NCBI GenBank assembly: GCA_025786725.1
Contig: JAHLTZ010000003.1
Span: forward strand, 1 to 64,000
Direction of reading: 5' to 3'
Source: Syncephalis fuscata
Lineage: Eukaryota > Zoopagomycota > Zoopagomycetes > Zoopagales > Piptocephalidaceae
Length of the DNA stretch: 64,000 nucleotides
Part shown: positions 32,720 through 43,671 of the stretch, in pieces
Layout of the letters: each line of letters opens with the position of its first letter
How positions within the stretch are numbered: the first letter of the stretch is position 1
Translations under genes and position numbers: made by a program
The notes under the pieces: model-generated
What the model was told of the DNA's origin: nothing
The model's database searches: none
What the model saw: the letters and a program-made list of their open reading frames with translations, nothing else

Positions 32720-34859
32720 TGCATGTATACGAGTGTTTCAAAATTGAATATTGGATAAAGAGGTCGCCGATCAAGAATAAATGAATGTCAAATAAACAGC
32801 TAACAAAAAGGAGAATTAAAGAATTGATCACTTATAAGACCAGGTAAAACGTTGAAATTAATCGGAAAATTAATTTGTCCTAAAAACAGCGACCTTAACC
32901 ATATCAACACTGAATTGCTATGGATCGGACTATACGTACAAAAATAGGCGGAATTACTGAATGCACGTGAAGTTGATAAGGCATTGCGACAAGGCAACCA
33001 GCCAAGCTACTCGGATCATAATATCCTGCATTACCCTATCTTCATATTCGTCCACTCCTCGGTAAACAAAAATTCCGCCCATTACACTAAATCAATCAAA
33101 ATCGCCACGCCACGCTACACTAACGAGTCATTCGATACTTGATACCAATCGCATAACTCAGCCCCCGTCTTTCTATTTGTGGAGCCAGATACTATCTGTG
33201 TGGTTCCCATGTAAACAATATATATGGTGTAGAGAACCCGTTCAACACAACACCTCCGAACGTTCAATGACAATAGTACATTGGGTGGGCATTAATACGA
33301 AATGCGACCCCACCGACTTGGTTTGATAGTTGCACATCAATAAGAGGATGAGAACGAAGGATTAGTAATAGAAATGCCTTCATACAAATTAAAACTGATA
33401 CGGGCTGATGTAGCCGTAGCTTCAGCTTCGCGTCAAACTATACCATTCTTACTTCTAGGCTATTCACATGCGTAGCCCGGATACATTGACATTAAAAAAA
33501 GGAATAGTTTTACAAACATTCTTAACCATTCAAGATCCACAGGCGATACGTATCGACCGCTTGTTACCATAACGTCCTACAGTTGCTTACTTTAATATCC
33601 GTAAAATAGTAGAAATAGTGTGATTTTTCAAGAAATATTGCAAGCGTGGCTATAAAGCTGGTGGTCTTTTCATAAACACAAGCAATAGCAAGATGGTGGT
33701 TGGTGGTGTGAAGCGGATGAAAACGAAAAGATTGCGGAAAAGTAGAGGACGCGGAGTTGAGCTAATGAAACAATAAAACTCGAAGCTATAACTAAAACGG
33801 CTGCCTAGCCTGGACGACATGCAGTGGGCAAAGGAGATAGCTTCCTATCTTGCATCTTTTTTGATGTATCTATTCCAAATAGTTCTTATTAATACGCAAG
33901 ATAAAGCAGTGTGTTCATCAATGGATTAAAATGATACAATCTATTTTTACTTTCTTCACTGCATCCAGTGCTGATATGGCTACCATTGGAGCTATTAGAA
34001 TCCAATGCAGTCAGGCCGAATTTCTAAAAGCTAGTGCAACTTTGAACATTGATAAAAACGGAACTGAAGCCTTCCTTGGACAATGTACGCGTATCGATAA
34101 GGAGGCGCGGATACACGAATCGCATGGTTATCTATCACGTGTCAATTAATTCCCTATTGATATCGCAATCGCTAGCACGTGAGTTATTTTAAAGCAGTGC
34201 TGTACACAAATTTTTGTTACAATAAGACATCTATATGACGTGATAACACTATAACGATTGTGCTCGTACTTTGTGTATCGGTGTGTATTCAATTAGTCTA
34301 TATATCCGCAATAACCATGTGCTACGCTACACGTGAATGGTTAAGAAATGAAGTGATGATTAGTAAACGTTGAGTAGTTGCTAACGCAACTATTAAAGCC
34401 TTAGTGGCGTATTAGAACATAGTATCACAATAGTCATACTATAATAATATATTTATTATTTAAAATAATAAACATTAGCATGGTTAACGTAAACACGCTT
34501 TGTTTTAAATCCTATTCATTTCAACCAACTATTGAACAAATCCTGGTGTAGCAATGTATATTATTATTTGTATCATCCGCTAATACCAGCTGTTGATTTC
34601 AGCATTTGAGAAAGCAAATAAAATCCAGCCATTTACGCAGTAGTACAATAACAATATCGATGATTGATTATACTCTATTGTGTAGCTACGTTTTCTATTA
34701 GTACAGAAAAATAATAAATTCAATTGAATAATATTAGTGATCGGTGCTATACTTATGATTACAATAATTATACTGTTTGTCCATTATTATACTACAATTA
34801 ATTGTTTAAAGACACAGCACAATAACTAGTACAGCGTTAGTCATAAAGTATGTTGTGTG

Positions 34860-35480
34860 TCATTTAACATTATTATATAATTACTTTTATAAACAATTTA
34901 TTAAAATTTAGTATGATTTGGGGGTCAAATGACTACATTTAATAATGTTCGTGCAACTGAACTAACATTCGCTCTAATAAACATGGAACTGGGTAGTGAA
35001 TGACGTCAATCATCAAATACTCATCATCATAGATTTATTATCCAGCATGCATATACTCAGTACACATATGTACTTTATTCACATATATGTTTTAATTGCA
35101 TCTCTACACCACCATATATCATTCTATGATATACTAGACACATCCTATTGTTTACATACCGCAATATACTTTCTTTACTCCATCCACTACGCTATATACA
35201 CTATAACCTAAACGCCGATTATCATACACTTTTCATTGTCTATTCATCATTTTATTTATCATTCTATACTCTCCTAGCCTTCCTCTATTCAAAACTGTTT
35301 TTATTTTTGTTCTAGCTTTATTATTTATAAATCTCGACTCATTTCGACTCATCTGCTCATGCATATATGCTCAATAATCAACACAACCGATCGTATACTT
35401 TTCCGCCTATCCATTCGGCTATTTATCGTTTCGTTATTATATAACAGCTACTCACTATCTAGTTTTACTAAAGCCAGTGC
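34860..35480 (+). mobile_element. R1 element, left end plus interior
   Basis: The left end (TTAATAATGTTCGTGCAACT, CATGGAACTGGGTAGTGAAT, ATAGATTTATTATCCAGCAT) is followed by the same interior blocks as the copy at 22790 (TATCATTCTATGATATACTAGACACAT at about 35120, then TTTTTATTTTTGTTCTAGC at about 35295). No right inverted repeat is found, so it is 3'-truncated or diverged. The region from 35480 to 36287 is A/T-rich with no gene. Confidence 0.6.
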
Positions 35481-36287
35481 GATTATAGCGATGACAGTTG
35501 CACTCATCTTCATATAGCACAGACTATATGCGCTACACTTATTCATATTCTATTACTTTCCATTATTTTACCCCACAACTGTTTCTTTCTATTTCTTGAT
35601 CACTTACAATCTGCATTCTTTATTCATTATATTCTACATACACTTATGACGGTAAGTAGATCCCACTATATGCGCGTCACACTTGAACCAGTCTTTTCCA
35701 TCATTCGTATAGTCATGCTTGTTTGCTTGTTTTGTTGTTATTATCTATATGGATACTATCTTATTGTTTACAGTATACAGCTTGCTTGTATGCTAGTCAT
35801 CTACACTCTATGCCTTTTTAATGCTGCTTACACATAGCGTCTACTGGGCTGCGTTATTCTACCACTCACTACAGTCATTGAATAACAGTCTGTATATATG
35901 CACAGTATATGCATATACTCTTATTAATATTGAATAGTATTTGTATTCGTATTGTATATATATAGTACTACACTATTCGTTATTGTTTTTGTTGTTGTCT
36001 ATTGCTGCCTCATTGCTATGGATCTTTTATTGCATTGTGTTGATATTGGTAGTAACTATAATAGCAACAACTATACTAGTAGATTACATCTATACAGTAT
36101 TATATTCCTTTCCACCTATCTGTTTATATGTACATTATCTATGCTCGTTGTTATTGTTATGTGTATGCATTTTATTTGGTGTGTGGTGGGATATTTGGGA
36201 CGTATATGTGGCCAAACGGCAACATTTGTAGTATATTCTACGTAAATTAAAATTACGAATGACCTGCAAACAACTGCTTCCACTCTA

Positions 36288-36404
36288 ACTACGTTCATTG
36301 CGCCTAGAAAGCACCGGATCCCGTCCGATCTCCGAAGTTAAGTTAGGCCGCGCTTCTGTAGTACTGCGGTGGGGGACCACGCGGGAATGAGAAGTAATGT
36401 AGTT
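36288..36404 (+). rRNA. 5S ribosomal RNA
   Basis: About 117 nt. The internal control region and loop sequences are clear: AAAGCACCGGATCCCGTCCG, ATCTCCGAAGTTAAG, AGTACTGCGGTGGGGGACCA and GCGGGAAT. The ends pair to form helix I (AACTACGTT with AATGTAGTT, one G-U). It is a single dispersed copy rather than part of an rDNA array. It is on the same strand as the tRNA that starts 7 nt later. Confidence 0.93.
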
Positions 36405-36411
36405 TCAGTAT

Positions 36412-36482
36412 GCGTAGTTGGTTTAGTGGTATAATTACCGCCTGCCACGCGGTAGACCGGGGTTCGATTCCCCGACTACGCA
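36412..36482 (+). tRNA. tRNA-Gly (anticodon GCC)
   Basis: 71 nt, no intron. The acceptor stem is GCGTAGT paired with ACTACGC, discriminator A. A box reads TTTAGTGGTATAA, B box GGTTCGATTCC. The anticodon loop is CTGCCAC with GCC. CCA is not encoded, as usual in eukaryotes. It begins 7 nt after the 5S rRNA end. Confidence 0.95.
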
Positions 36483-36486
36483 ATCC

Positions 36487-36496
36487 TTTTGCTTTT
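36487..36496 (+). terminator. RNA polymerase III terminator of the 5S-tRNA pair
   Basis: Two TTTT runs (36487-36490 and 36493-36496) follow the tRNA by 4 nt. No run of four T lies between the 5S gene and the tRNA. Confidence 0.75.
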
Positions 36497-37447
36497 GCTG
36501 CGTCTGGAAGGTCACGTGACCTAGTTAGTAAAACTACAAACGTAATAGCAGAGTTTAAGATTTGTCTGGACAGTATTTCCATTGCATATTCAACCAAAAC
36601 GGCAAAAATTAATTGTCTAGTACGTTTATTTGATAAAAGTCAATAGTAACAAACTTTATAGTTTTATACAATAAAATAAATTTAAGCAAATACAGTGTTA
36701 TTAATTAAGTGTTTTTAAGTCTTTATTTGTCAATTAATTAGCAACAGCTACTGTGTAATGTTTAAATAATAAATATAAGCATTAATATATTTAGTATAGC
36801 TATAAAGCTTATAGATTATATACCATTTGGATATAAATATAAATAAATCAAATATGAATGTAAATTTTAATATTTATAAAGTTTAGTCCAGCAATGTAGT
36901 GAGTAATGGTGTAAGAAGTGCGTATAGTTATTTTAATAAGCAAATAAAAAAATTAAAAGCAAAAGCAAGTTGGTACATTTGTATTTCGCTATTAGTTTTA
37001 TTTAATTATATTCTTTTTACACATAAAATAATAAATTATTACGGTTGTAAAAGTAGAAAATGAATTAAAAAGTGTAACTGATTGTAGAAATAGCTTGTGT
37101 TTCAAGTAGTTACAGTAACATTGCAATTGTCACAACAATGTCGGAGTGCGTAATTATTACGATAACAGTCGTCATAGAATAGTAATATTGTTTTTATTGG
37201 GTAAAAGGTGTAACCGGAGTGACACAGTTGTTTCAGCGACACCGATATTTTATGGAACGCATCAATGTAGATGATTGTCTGAGACGTGTTTTACTTGCTA
37301 TTACGCAAACATGAATCATATGTTTTGCAAAGCGGAACCGGTTTGATAGTACGTTTGCATAGTGCTTATAATATAATTTTTATTTAATAACTAAGACTAT
37401 TGCGATCGTGTTTTTACTGCATTTCTAAAACTACCACTCGTAACAAC
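36497..37447. other. Intergenic, A/T-rich; no gene recognised
   Basis: Upstream region of the LEA-like gene. No coding signal and no recognised repeat. The short ORF 36410-36646 is the tRNA read through. Confidence 0.6.
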
Positions 37448-39713
37448 ATGCTGTCGATCGTATTGAATAAACACGGGGCACGACAAATGGTCAGCACGGT
37501 GCTAAGATGTCGTGCCTATCCAACAAGACCACCAATCAATTGTTTGATGCCATATCGTGTGGGCGCGGCTGGTTTACACCACGTCTCTTGTCGCCGTACT
37601 GGCATGAGTGTTGATGAAGCGCGAAAGGATCTTCGCCATCACCGCGAGGAAGCGTACGCCAAAGCAGAAACATTTTCTGATAAGGCACACGCTCTGCGCA
37701 ACTCTATGCAACAAAAACTACCCATGGCATCACCAGCCAACAAGCACTTGGCAAGCAATTTGATTGATAACTACATTCGATCCATACTTGCTCTGCAAGA
37801 CCGAGTTGAACAACATGCCCGCCATGTAGACGAGGAAATCACAATGGTGGATGCACAGATCAGTGATGATATTGTACAGGAGCTTGATGACGTCCGTTCG
37901 GCTGATCGTCGTCTTAATGACGTGCTAGTAGAGGCCAATCGTATGCTTGATGACCTTACACATCAACTACAACACCGGCTGCAAAAGACGACTTCCGGGT
38001 CAGGATTACTTGTGGATGACGTCGAGCTTGGACGACAGGACTGGCATTTACACAATTTGAAAACAAGTGCCAATTCGAGTAAAAATGGCTCTATGGCGAC
38101 TGGCCAGCATCAGCAAAGTGCTACTAATACACAGTAGGTGATTGTTTGCGTATAAGTATAAATTTATTAATTAAACAACGCGCAGTGGTCATATGAATAA
38201 TACAGCGCAGGAAATCGTGCGCCAAGTAGGCGATCGTTCCCGTCGAGAGGTGGCAGACAACTTTAGTCATCCAAATCGCCAATATGCGCGTGGTATGTAC
38301 GACGACGTAGCTGATGCTATGGAAAATATAAACCACAAAGCAAGCCGCGCAACATTTGCAGTGAACGATGCCGTTCAAAATGCAGGTGAAATGGCATCAA
38401 AGACTGGCCGTCAAGCTGCGAATTCAATAAAAAGTCAAGCAGGTGATATGGCCAATCGTATGAAGGAAGGTCAAGAAGATATGATGCAGCATGTCAAAGA
38501 CCAGGCACGCAAGCAAGCGGATAAAGCAGCATCAGCCATTGATTCAATGAGTGGTGATAAAATGAAGCAAACATTACAAGATGCAGGCTCGACTATAAAG
38601 CAAAAAGCGCACGATGCATATGATACTATCACCAAAGAAATGCCAGCCAATTCGAAAAAGGTATTCGAAGAAAAGATGGGCATAGCATATGATACGCTAA
38701 AAGATGGCATGGATATGACTGGACTGGCTCAGGCACAATCAAAGATTACTGATCAGGCCCATCAAATCAAGGATCAAATAAAAGAGCAGGCGGATAAAGC
38801 TGCGTCGACACTTAGTGGAATGAGTGGTAATAAAATGAAGCAAACATTGCAAGATGCAGGCTCAACTATAAAGCAAAAGGCACACGATGCATATGACGCT
38901 GCTGCCAAAGAAATGCCAGCCAATTCGAAAAAGGTATTTGAAGAAAAGATGGGCATAGCATATGATACGCTAAAAGATGGCATGGATATGACTGGGCTGG
39001 CCCAAGCACAATCAAAAATTGCTGATCAAGCCCACCAAGCCAAGGACCAGGTAAAAAAGAAGGTGAAGCAGGCCGCATCAACACTTGATTCAATGAGCGG
39101 TGACAAAGCCAAGCAAACGTTACAAGATGCAGGCTCGACTATAAAGCAAAAGGCGCACGATGTGTATGATGCTGTTGCCAAGGAAATGCCATCCGATTCA
39201 GCAAAAATATTTGAGGAAAAAATGGGTACAGCATATGATACACTAAAGGATGGCATGGATATGACTGGACTGGCTCAGGCACAATCAAAAATAGTCAATA
39301 AAGTTAAAGATACTATGGCCACAGCTTCATCAAATAAACCGCTCCACGGAGTTGCTGCCTATGATATGATCGAGCACATGGAAGAAGTAGAAGATCATCC
39401 AGCTGAGCTGGACCAGCTGCGCGAAGCTGAGATCAAAATGTACGGGAATGATCGTAAATTGCGCGAGGCTGTGTTCACTTGGTCGGAGGATGCAGCGATG
39501 CAGGCTATGGATGATCGGGCTGTACCAAAATATCATGATATTCGTACAGCGGTCGGGTCCACTCAACCAAAACCATCATCGATGGGCTCAAAAAAAGAAC
39601 GAATTGATGATGACACGCTTAATGCGCTGCTTGATGAGGCGGAGGACTTTGGCGCAGTTATACGCGAAGATCCGCGTGACATGTTACGCCGTAGATCCAA
39701 TTTACGCTCTTAA
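37448..39713 (+). CDS. LEA-like amphipathic repeat protein with a probable mitochondrial presequence
   Basis: I join two adjacent ORFs (37448-38133 and 38186-39713) across a 52-bp intron (GTAGGT at 38134, CGCAG ending 38185). The join is in frame and gives about 737 residues. The N-terminus (about residues 1-50) is Arg-rich, nearly free of acidic residues and fits a mitochondrial targeting peptide. The first part is helical and charged (DEARKDLRHHREEAYAKAE). The second part has three tandem 91-residue units containing QTLQDAGSTIKQKAHDAYD, KEMPANSKKVFEEKMGIAYD and TLKDGMDMTGLAQAQSKI, of the Ala/Lys/Asp/Glu-rich type seen in group 3 LEA and YtxH-like proteins. Such proteins protect membranes and enzymes during drying or freezing. 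That role is inferred from composition only. If the intron is not used, these are two genes 55 bp apart. Confidence 0.75.
38514..39332 (+). repeat. Three 273-bp coding tandem repeats
   Basis: Each unit encodes 91 residues of the LEA-like protein. Long identical stretches between units 1 and 2 (for example AATGAAGCAAACATT.CAAGATGCAGGCTC) show recent duplication or conversion. Unit 3 is more diverged. Confidence 0.85.
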
Positions 39714-39789
39714 TTAACAGCCAATTGATTCAGCTATTAAACTGTACATAAATCATTCCTTTTTAGCGATTTAATAAATATTAAATTGA

Positions 39790-40240
39790 TCAAATATTAA
39801 TAGAAATCATATGATTGCAATTTCATGTCATTCCGCGTTCGTTATTATTGTACCTATGTACAGCATAGATTATTGCATCTAAATGGTCTTTTCTATTTTC
39901 TACTATTCTAGTATTGCATTATGGGCATATCTGTGATGTAAAATTAAAATTAATATAATTATTATAAGTGTTGTTTATTAAACAGCCACTTCTTCTATAG
40001 CCAATCTGACTAAATAAATGACATTTTGAACAATTAATATAATAATGACAATATACATATTAAAGCAATAATAAAGATAACTAATTAATTACATTATTGT
40101 ATCAATAATTACACATAAATTAATTAATTTTGGATGCAATCTTATACATGGAATAGTGATAAATGAGTGTTTAATTGTATTTAAAAAAGAAAAAGGAGCT
40201 GAAATGAGTAAATAGAAAATGTAGGGGTGCATAGTAAATA
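39790..40240 (-). mobile_element. R2 family element, inverted copy
   Basis: Reverse-complement match to about 7620-7985. Shared blocks are TATTGCATC.AATGGTCT, TTGCATTATGGGCATATCTG, AACAGCCACTTCTTCTATAG and CATTATTGTATCAATAATTA. It fills the space between the LEA-like gene and LYS9, which converge here. No ORF. Confidence 0.65.
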
Positions 40241-40414
40241 TTAATCAAAGTATTTATAAATCACACCAAAATCCATATATAATAAAAACATTATTGCAGA
40301 ATTCATAGCTATTCTCAAAGTTTATTGTGTTCAGCATTTAGAATGAAGGCAAACAACTTGTTTTTAATAGCCTTGCTCATTAATAAATTTCATGTTTGCA
40401 ACTGCCATGATGGC

Positions 40415-42388
40415 TTATAGAATGGCTTCTACCATGCCAATACCTTCTTTTTCCAATAGCTCAATGATCGGATCATTGATCTTGGAGGACATGGGCGCCA
40501 AAATACCGGTTTCCTTGAGCACGCCTATATATCAGCTTAGCAATGCTATTTCGGTATACTTGCACATTTACTAACCATCGAGAATAAGCTGGGTTGCAAT
40601 GCCGCATGGAACACCAACTGTTTTGGCCATGCTAGTATCGCCGTTAGGCTCACCATAAGCCAACAGCGTGGAGGTACGTGTTTGCTATTATTGATTCCGT
40701 TTAATAACACTGATTATACACTGTCTTTATTTACCTTAGTGCCATCGGCTAATTCAATGCCAAAGCGATGCTGCAACATCACCATGTCACGCTCGCCTTC
40801 TTCGTACATCATCTTTTCCTCAAGTGTAGCACATAGAGTATCCAGATTATTGCCACGACGATGAACTTTAGTAGATGAAAATAGACCAAGCCTTAATGAT
40901 GTATAAACTTTAGTAGTCGCACTTTGTATAGCTATTTACTTACCATTTCATACCATCCAGAATACGTTCAGTTTCGTCGGGTGAATCGTTAATCTTCTCT
41001 TTTACTGCCTGGATTACAATACTAATAATATAAATTCTTTTATATTAGTACAGTTTATCTGAATCCACATTGCTTGGATACCTTTCTTCACTTGATGCAC
41101 AGCCAAGCATTTGAGCCAATACATCGCGCTATAAACGGGGTTAGTTGGCAATTCATATTTGATCGTAAATATTGCTTACCCAAGCAACATCAGCGGCATC
41201 TTGTGCCAAGTGTGCTTGTGGCGTATCATCCAAAAAGCCAATATCGACCAAGGCTTTAACGAATTTAGGAAATCCCTGAATTATTAAATGGTTTATTTCA
41301 ATGATTTATAAACAGCAAATGTACTGCTCCTTACCTGATACCGGAGTGTGCCACGTAAAATGGTTCGAGCCTCAGGAATGTGGTAACGCTCTTTGTAAGG
41401 CGTTGAGTCACGATTTGGATAGCCAACAAAGGCAAATGCCGGGTAAATATAGATAGGCTTGGCCGAGTTCATCAGATCGGTACCGCTATATTCTACAATC
41501 TATATACACATATATATATATGCTTGTTAGAAAGAGAATATACGTCATTGTTTTTGATATGTTATCGTACCTTGCCGTCTTCATAATAACGGGCCGTATT
41601 ACGGAGAGCGAGTAAAACACCGCGTGATGACCAACTAAACTTGTAGCCTAATGGATTATTGGATGCTTCTGGAGCAGGAAGACCACCGCAATACGAGAGA
41701 AAAGACAAAATCTATGGTAACAATATTAGCTATTAAGCCAATATATCAATATCTGACTAATGGCCACTTACTTTACCGCCCTGTGCGTGAACTTCTTCGA
41801 TCGTTTTGACAGCATACAAGTGGTCAATGCCTGGATCCAAACCAATCTCGTTCATTACTGTAATGCCAGCCTTTTTGGCCTCTTCGTCGTAGGCCATCAT
41901 GGATTCGGACACGTAACTGGTTGTCACAACGTTACGCTTACTTTTGATGGCCGATTTGATCACACGTGCGTGTTGTGTGTATGGAATCAAACTATTACAT
42001 ATTCATTACATATAGTATTAGGCAACTAATAAGCGCTAAAACAGTACACTTGCCTAATAATCAAGTCATGCTCGGCTACTGCCGCATCAAGTGCTGCTTC
42101 GTCGGCAACATCAAGACTAAGTGGAGTAGCACGCTCAAACTGCGAAGCCAATGCAGCGGCCGTTTCAATACGACGACAGGCTATATAGCTTTTAGTTCTA
42201 TATGGCTATGTGCGGATAGACCACCTACCGACCGTCACTCGATTTTCCGGTCGACGAAGAATATATTCAAGACAGGGACGGGCTACGAAGCCAGAACCGA
42301 GTAAAAGTACTTTTCTATCAAACCATGTTGTTACTATGGCCGTATTTGCTAGCACGCAGCTGTCAATAACTTACTTTTCTGTAGACAT
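40415..42388 (-). CDS. LYS9: Saccharopine reductase (saccharopine dehydrogenase, glutamate-forming)
   Basis: About twelve exons encode about 448 residues. The N-terminal Rossmann motif is [13 protein letters not shown]. Next come [80 protein letters not shown] and [15 protein letters not shown]. The C-terminal part has [20 protein letters not shown] and [18 protein letters not shown]. These follow fungal Lys9 closely. Reaction: alpha-aminoadipate semialdehyde plus glutamate and NADPH to saccharopine, the step before Lys1 in the fungal lysine pathway. One intron (42053-41992) has a GC donor (GCAAGT). The donor of the intron after the segment CASSEE is uncertain; a GTGGAT site at about 41055 keeps the frame. 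It converges with the LEA-like gene. Confidence 0.95.
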
Positions 42389-42654
42389 AGTGAGCAGTTG
42401 CTGTTGGTAATGGTAAAACAATAAGACAACAGGATGACCAAGAGATAAAAATGTACGTGGACGTGAACACTGTCTTATCGAGATCTATAGATGCTGAGAC
42501 ATGATTGGCTGGTGCATTTTGTTAACACTGTGTCTGGTTTGATGGTAAAACTGTAGCAAGATGACCATCTTACGGTTACCTTGCTACATCTATGCGACCA
42601 ATAGATACGGCTATGCCGCCATAGCTACTTGAGCGCGTAAAGTAAAATAAAATA

Positions 42655-43255
42655 AAGAAAAATATTGTGTATTATTTAACATTATTATACGATCTAATTG
42701 AATTTATTAGCCATTTAGTATGATTTGTAGTTAAAATAGCTATTTTAATAACATTTAATCTATTAAACATAACATATCATTCTACGATATACTAGGCACA
42801 TTCTATTGTTTATATGTTCTATTAAACCTCACTCATTTCATTTATTGCATTATATACAATATAACTTTAACACTGTTTTATATGCATTCTTACTGTATAT
42901 TTATCACTTTTTATATTATTATATATTCGCATAGTCTTTCTGTATCAATAATTACTTTTATTTTTGTCCTAGCACCATTATTAACAAATGTCGACTAATT
43001 CCGCTCATTGATCATGTATGCATGCTCAATATTGTATATGCATTATAATGTTTATTATTTTATTAGTTATGATTTGAATGTTAATCAAGCAAAGTAATGG
43101 GTATACATAGTAAGTACACATACGGTGATTATATATGCATATTGGATAATGAATCTCCAATGCTAAGTATTTAATAACTGATATCATTCACCACCCATCA
43201 TCATGTTCAATAGTAAGAATGTTACTAAGTGTTAGTCATTTAACCACCAAACAAA
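42655..43255. mobile_element. R1 element with a shortened left arm
   Basis: The left end (ACATTATTATACGATCTAAT, ATTTAATCTATTAAACAT) passes directly into interior sequence (CATATCATTCTACGATATAC), so part of the left arm is deleted. The right arm at about 43130-43250 (ATTCACCACCCATCATCATG, GTCATTTAACCACCAAAC) is intact. It lies between the divergent LYS9 and NMD3 genes. Confidence 0.65.
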
Positions 43256-43261
43256 CAATAA

Positions 43262-43540
43262 ATGGTTAATAAATTGTTTAATATTAGTGTATTGAAAATA
43301 GTATAAATAAATTGCTGATGTTATTGTTAAAATGAGCAATGTCAGTGCAGTTGTATTAAATGTGACTAATTGCAACATGTTAATATCTGTAAAAAGACAT
43401 TATTCTATTTAATTAATAACGAAAGAATAAATAGGGTGACATATTGTTGCTGTTCTACTTGGAGAGTTGAAGTAAAATTTGAGCTCCACATCTTTTATTT
43501 CCAAAAAAGTAGGGGCTCAAAGTAAAATAGTTTCCTTAGT
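43262..43540 (+). repeat. R2 family, partial copy
   Basis: Blocks TGTTATTGTTAAAATGAGCA and TAATTGCAACATGTTAATAT match about 51360-51430. It ends GGGGCTCAAAGTAAAATAG, the R2 right-end motif. It directly abuts the R1 element. Confidence 0.5.
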
Positions 43541-43671
43541 ATTTTATTTTATTTTTTTTATATTTGGCTGACTCAGCCTTACCACTTAAAAGATATATCT
43601 TTTACTTTCTACCGTTCCTCTACCGTATACCGTATTGTTTGTAGCGGCGTCTAGTTTGATCTTATTGCAAT

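Larger units (their letters stand above)
26586..34850. other. 8-kb region without a recognisable gene, upstream of the zinc-finger gene
   Basis: No ORF here shows a domain or joins convincingly to a neighbour by splicing. The region differs from the A/T deserts elsewhere: it has higher GC, purine-rich plus strand and many simple repeats (26743-26771, 27960-27990, 28440-28515, 32697-32719). Small ORFs looked at and not supported: 29319-29561 plus, 30429-30665 minus, 31638-31943 plus, 33931-34149 plus. It may hold a very long promoter or leader of the regulator, noncoding RNA, or a gene too split to read by eye. Confidence 0.45.

Noticed and set aside
33931-34149. 72-codon ORF, plus strand, fairly even codon use
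   Set aside because: No family recognised and no extension; kept only as a possibility.
37448-38137. Separate gene ending at the TAG at 38135
   Set aside because: A normal-looking 52-bp intron removes this stop and joins the next ORF in frame; the two-gene reading is kept only as the alternative.
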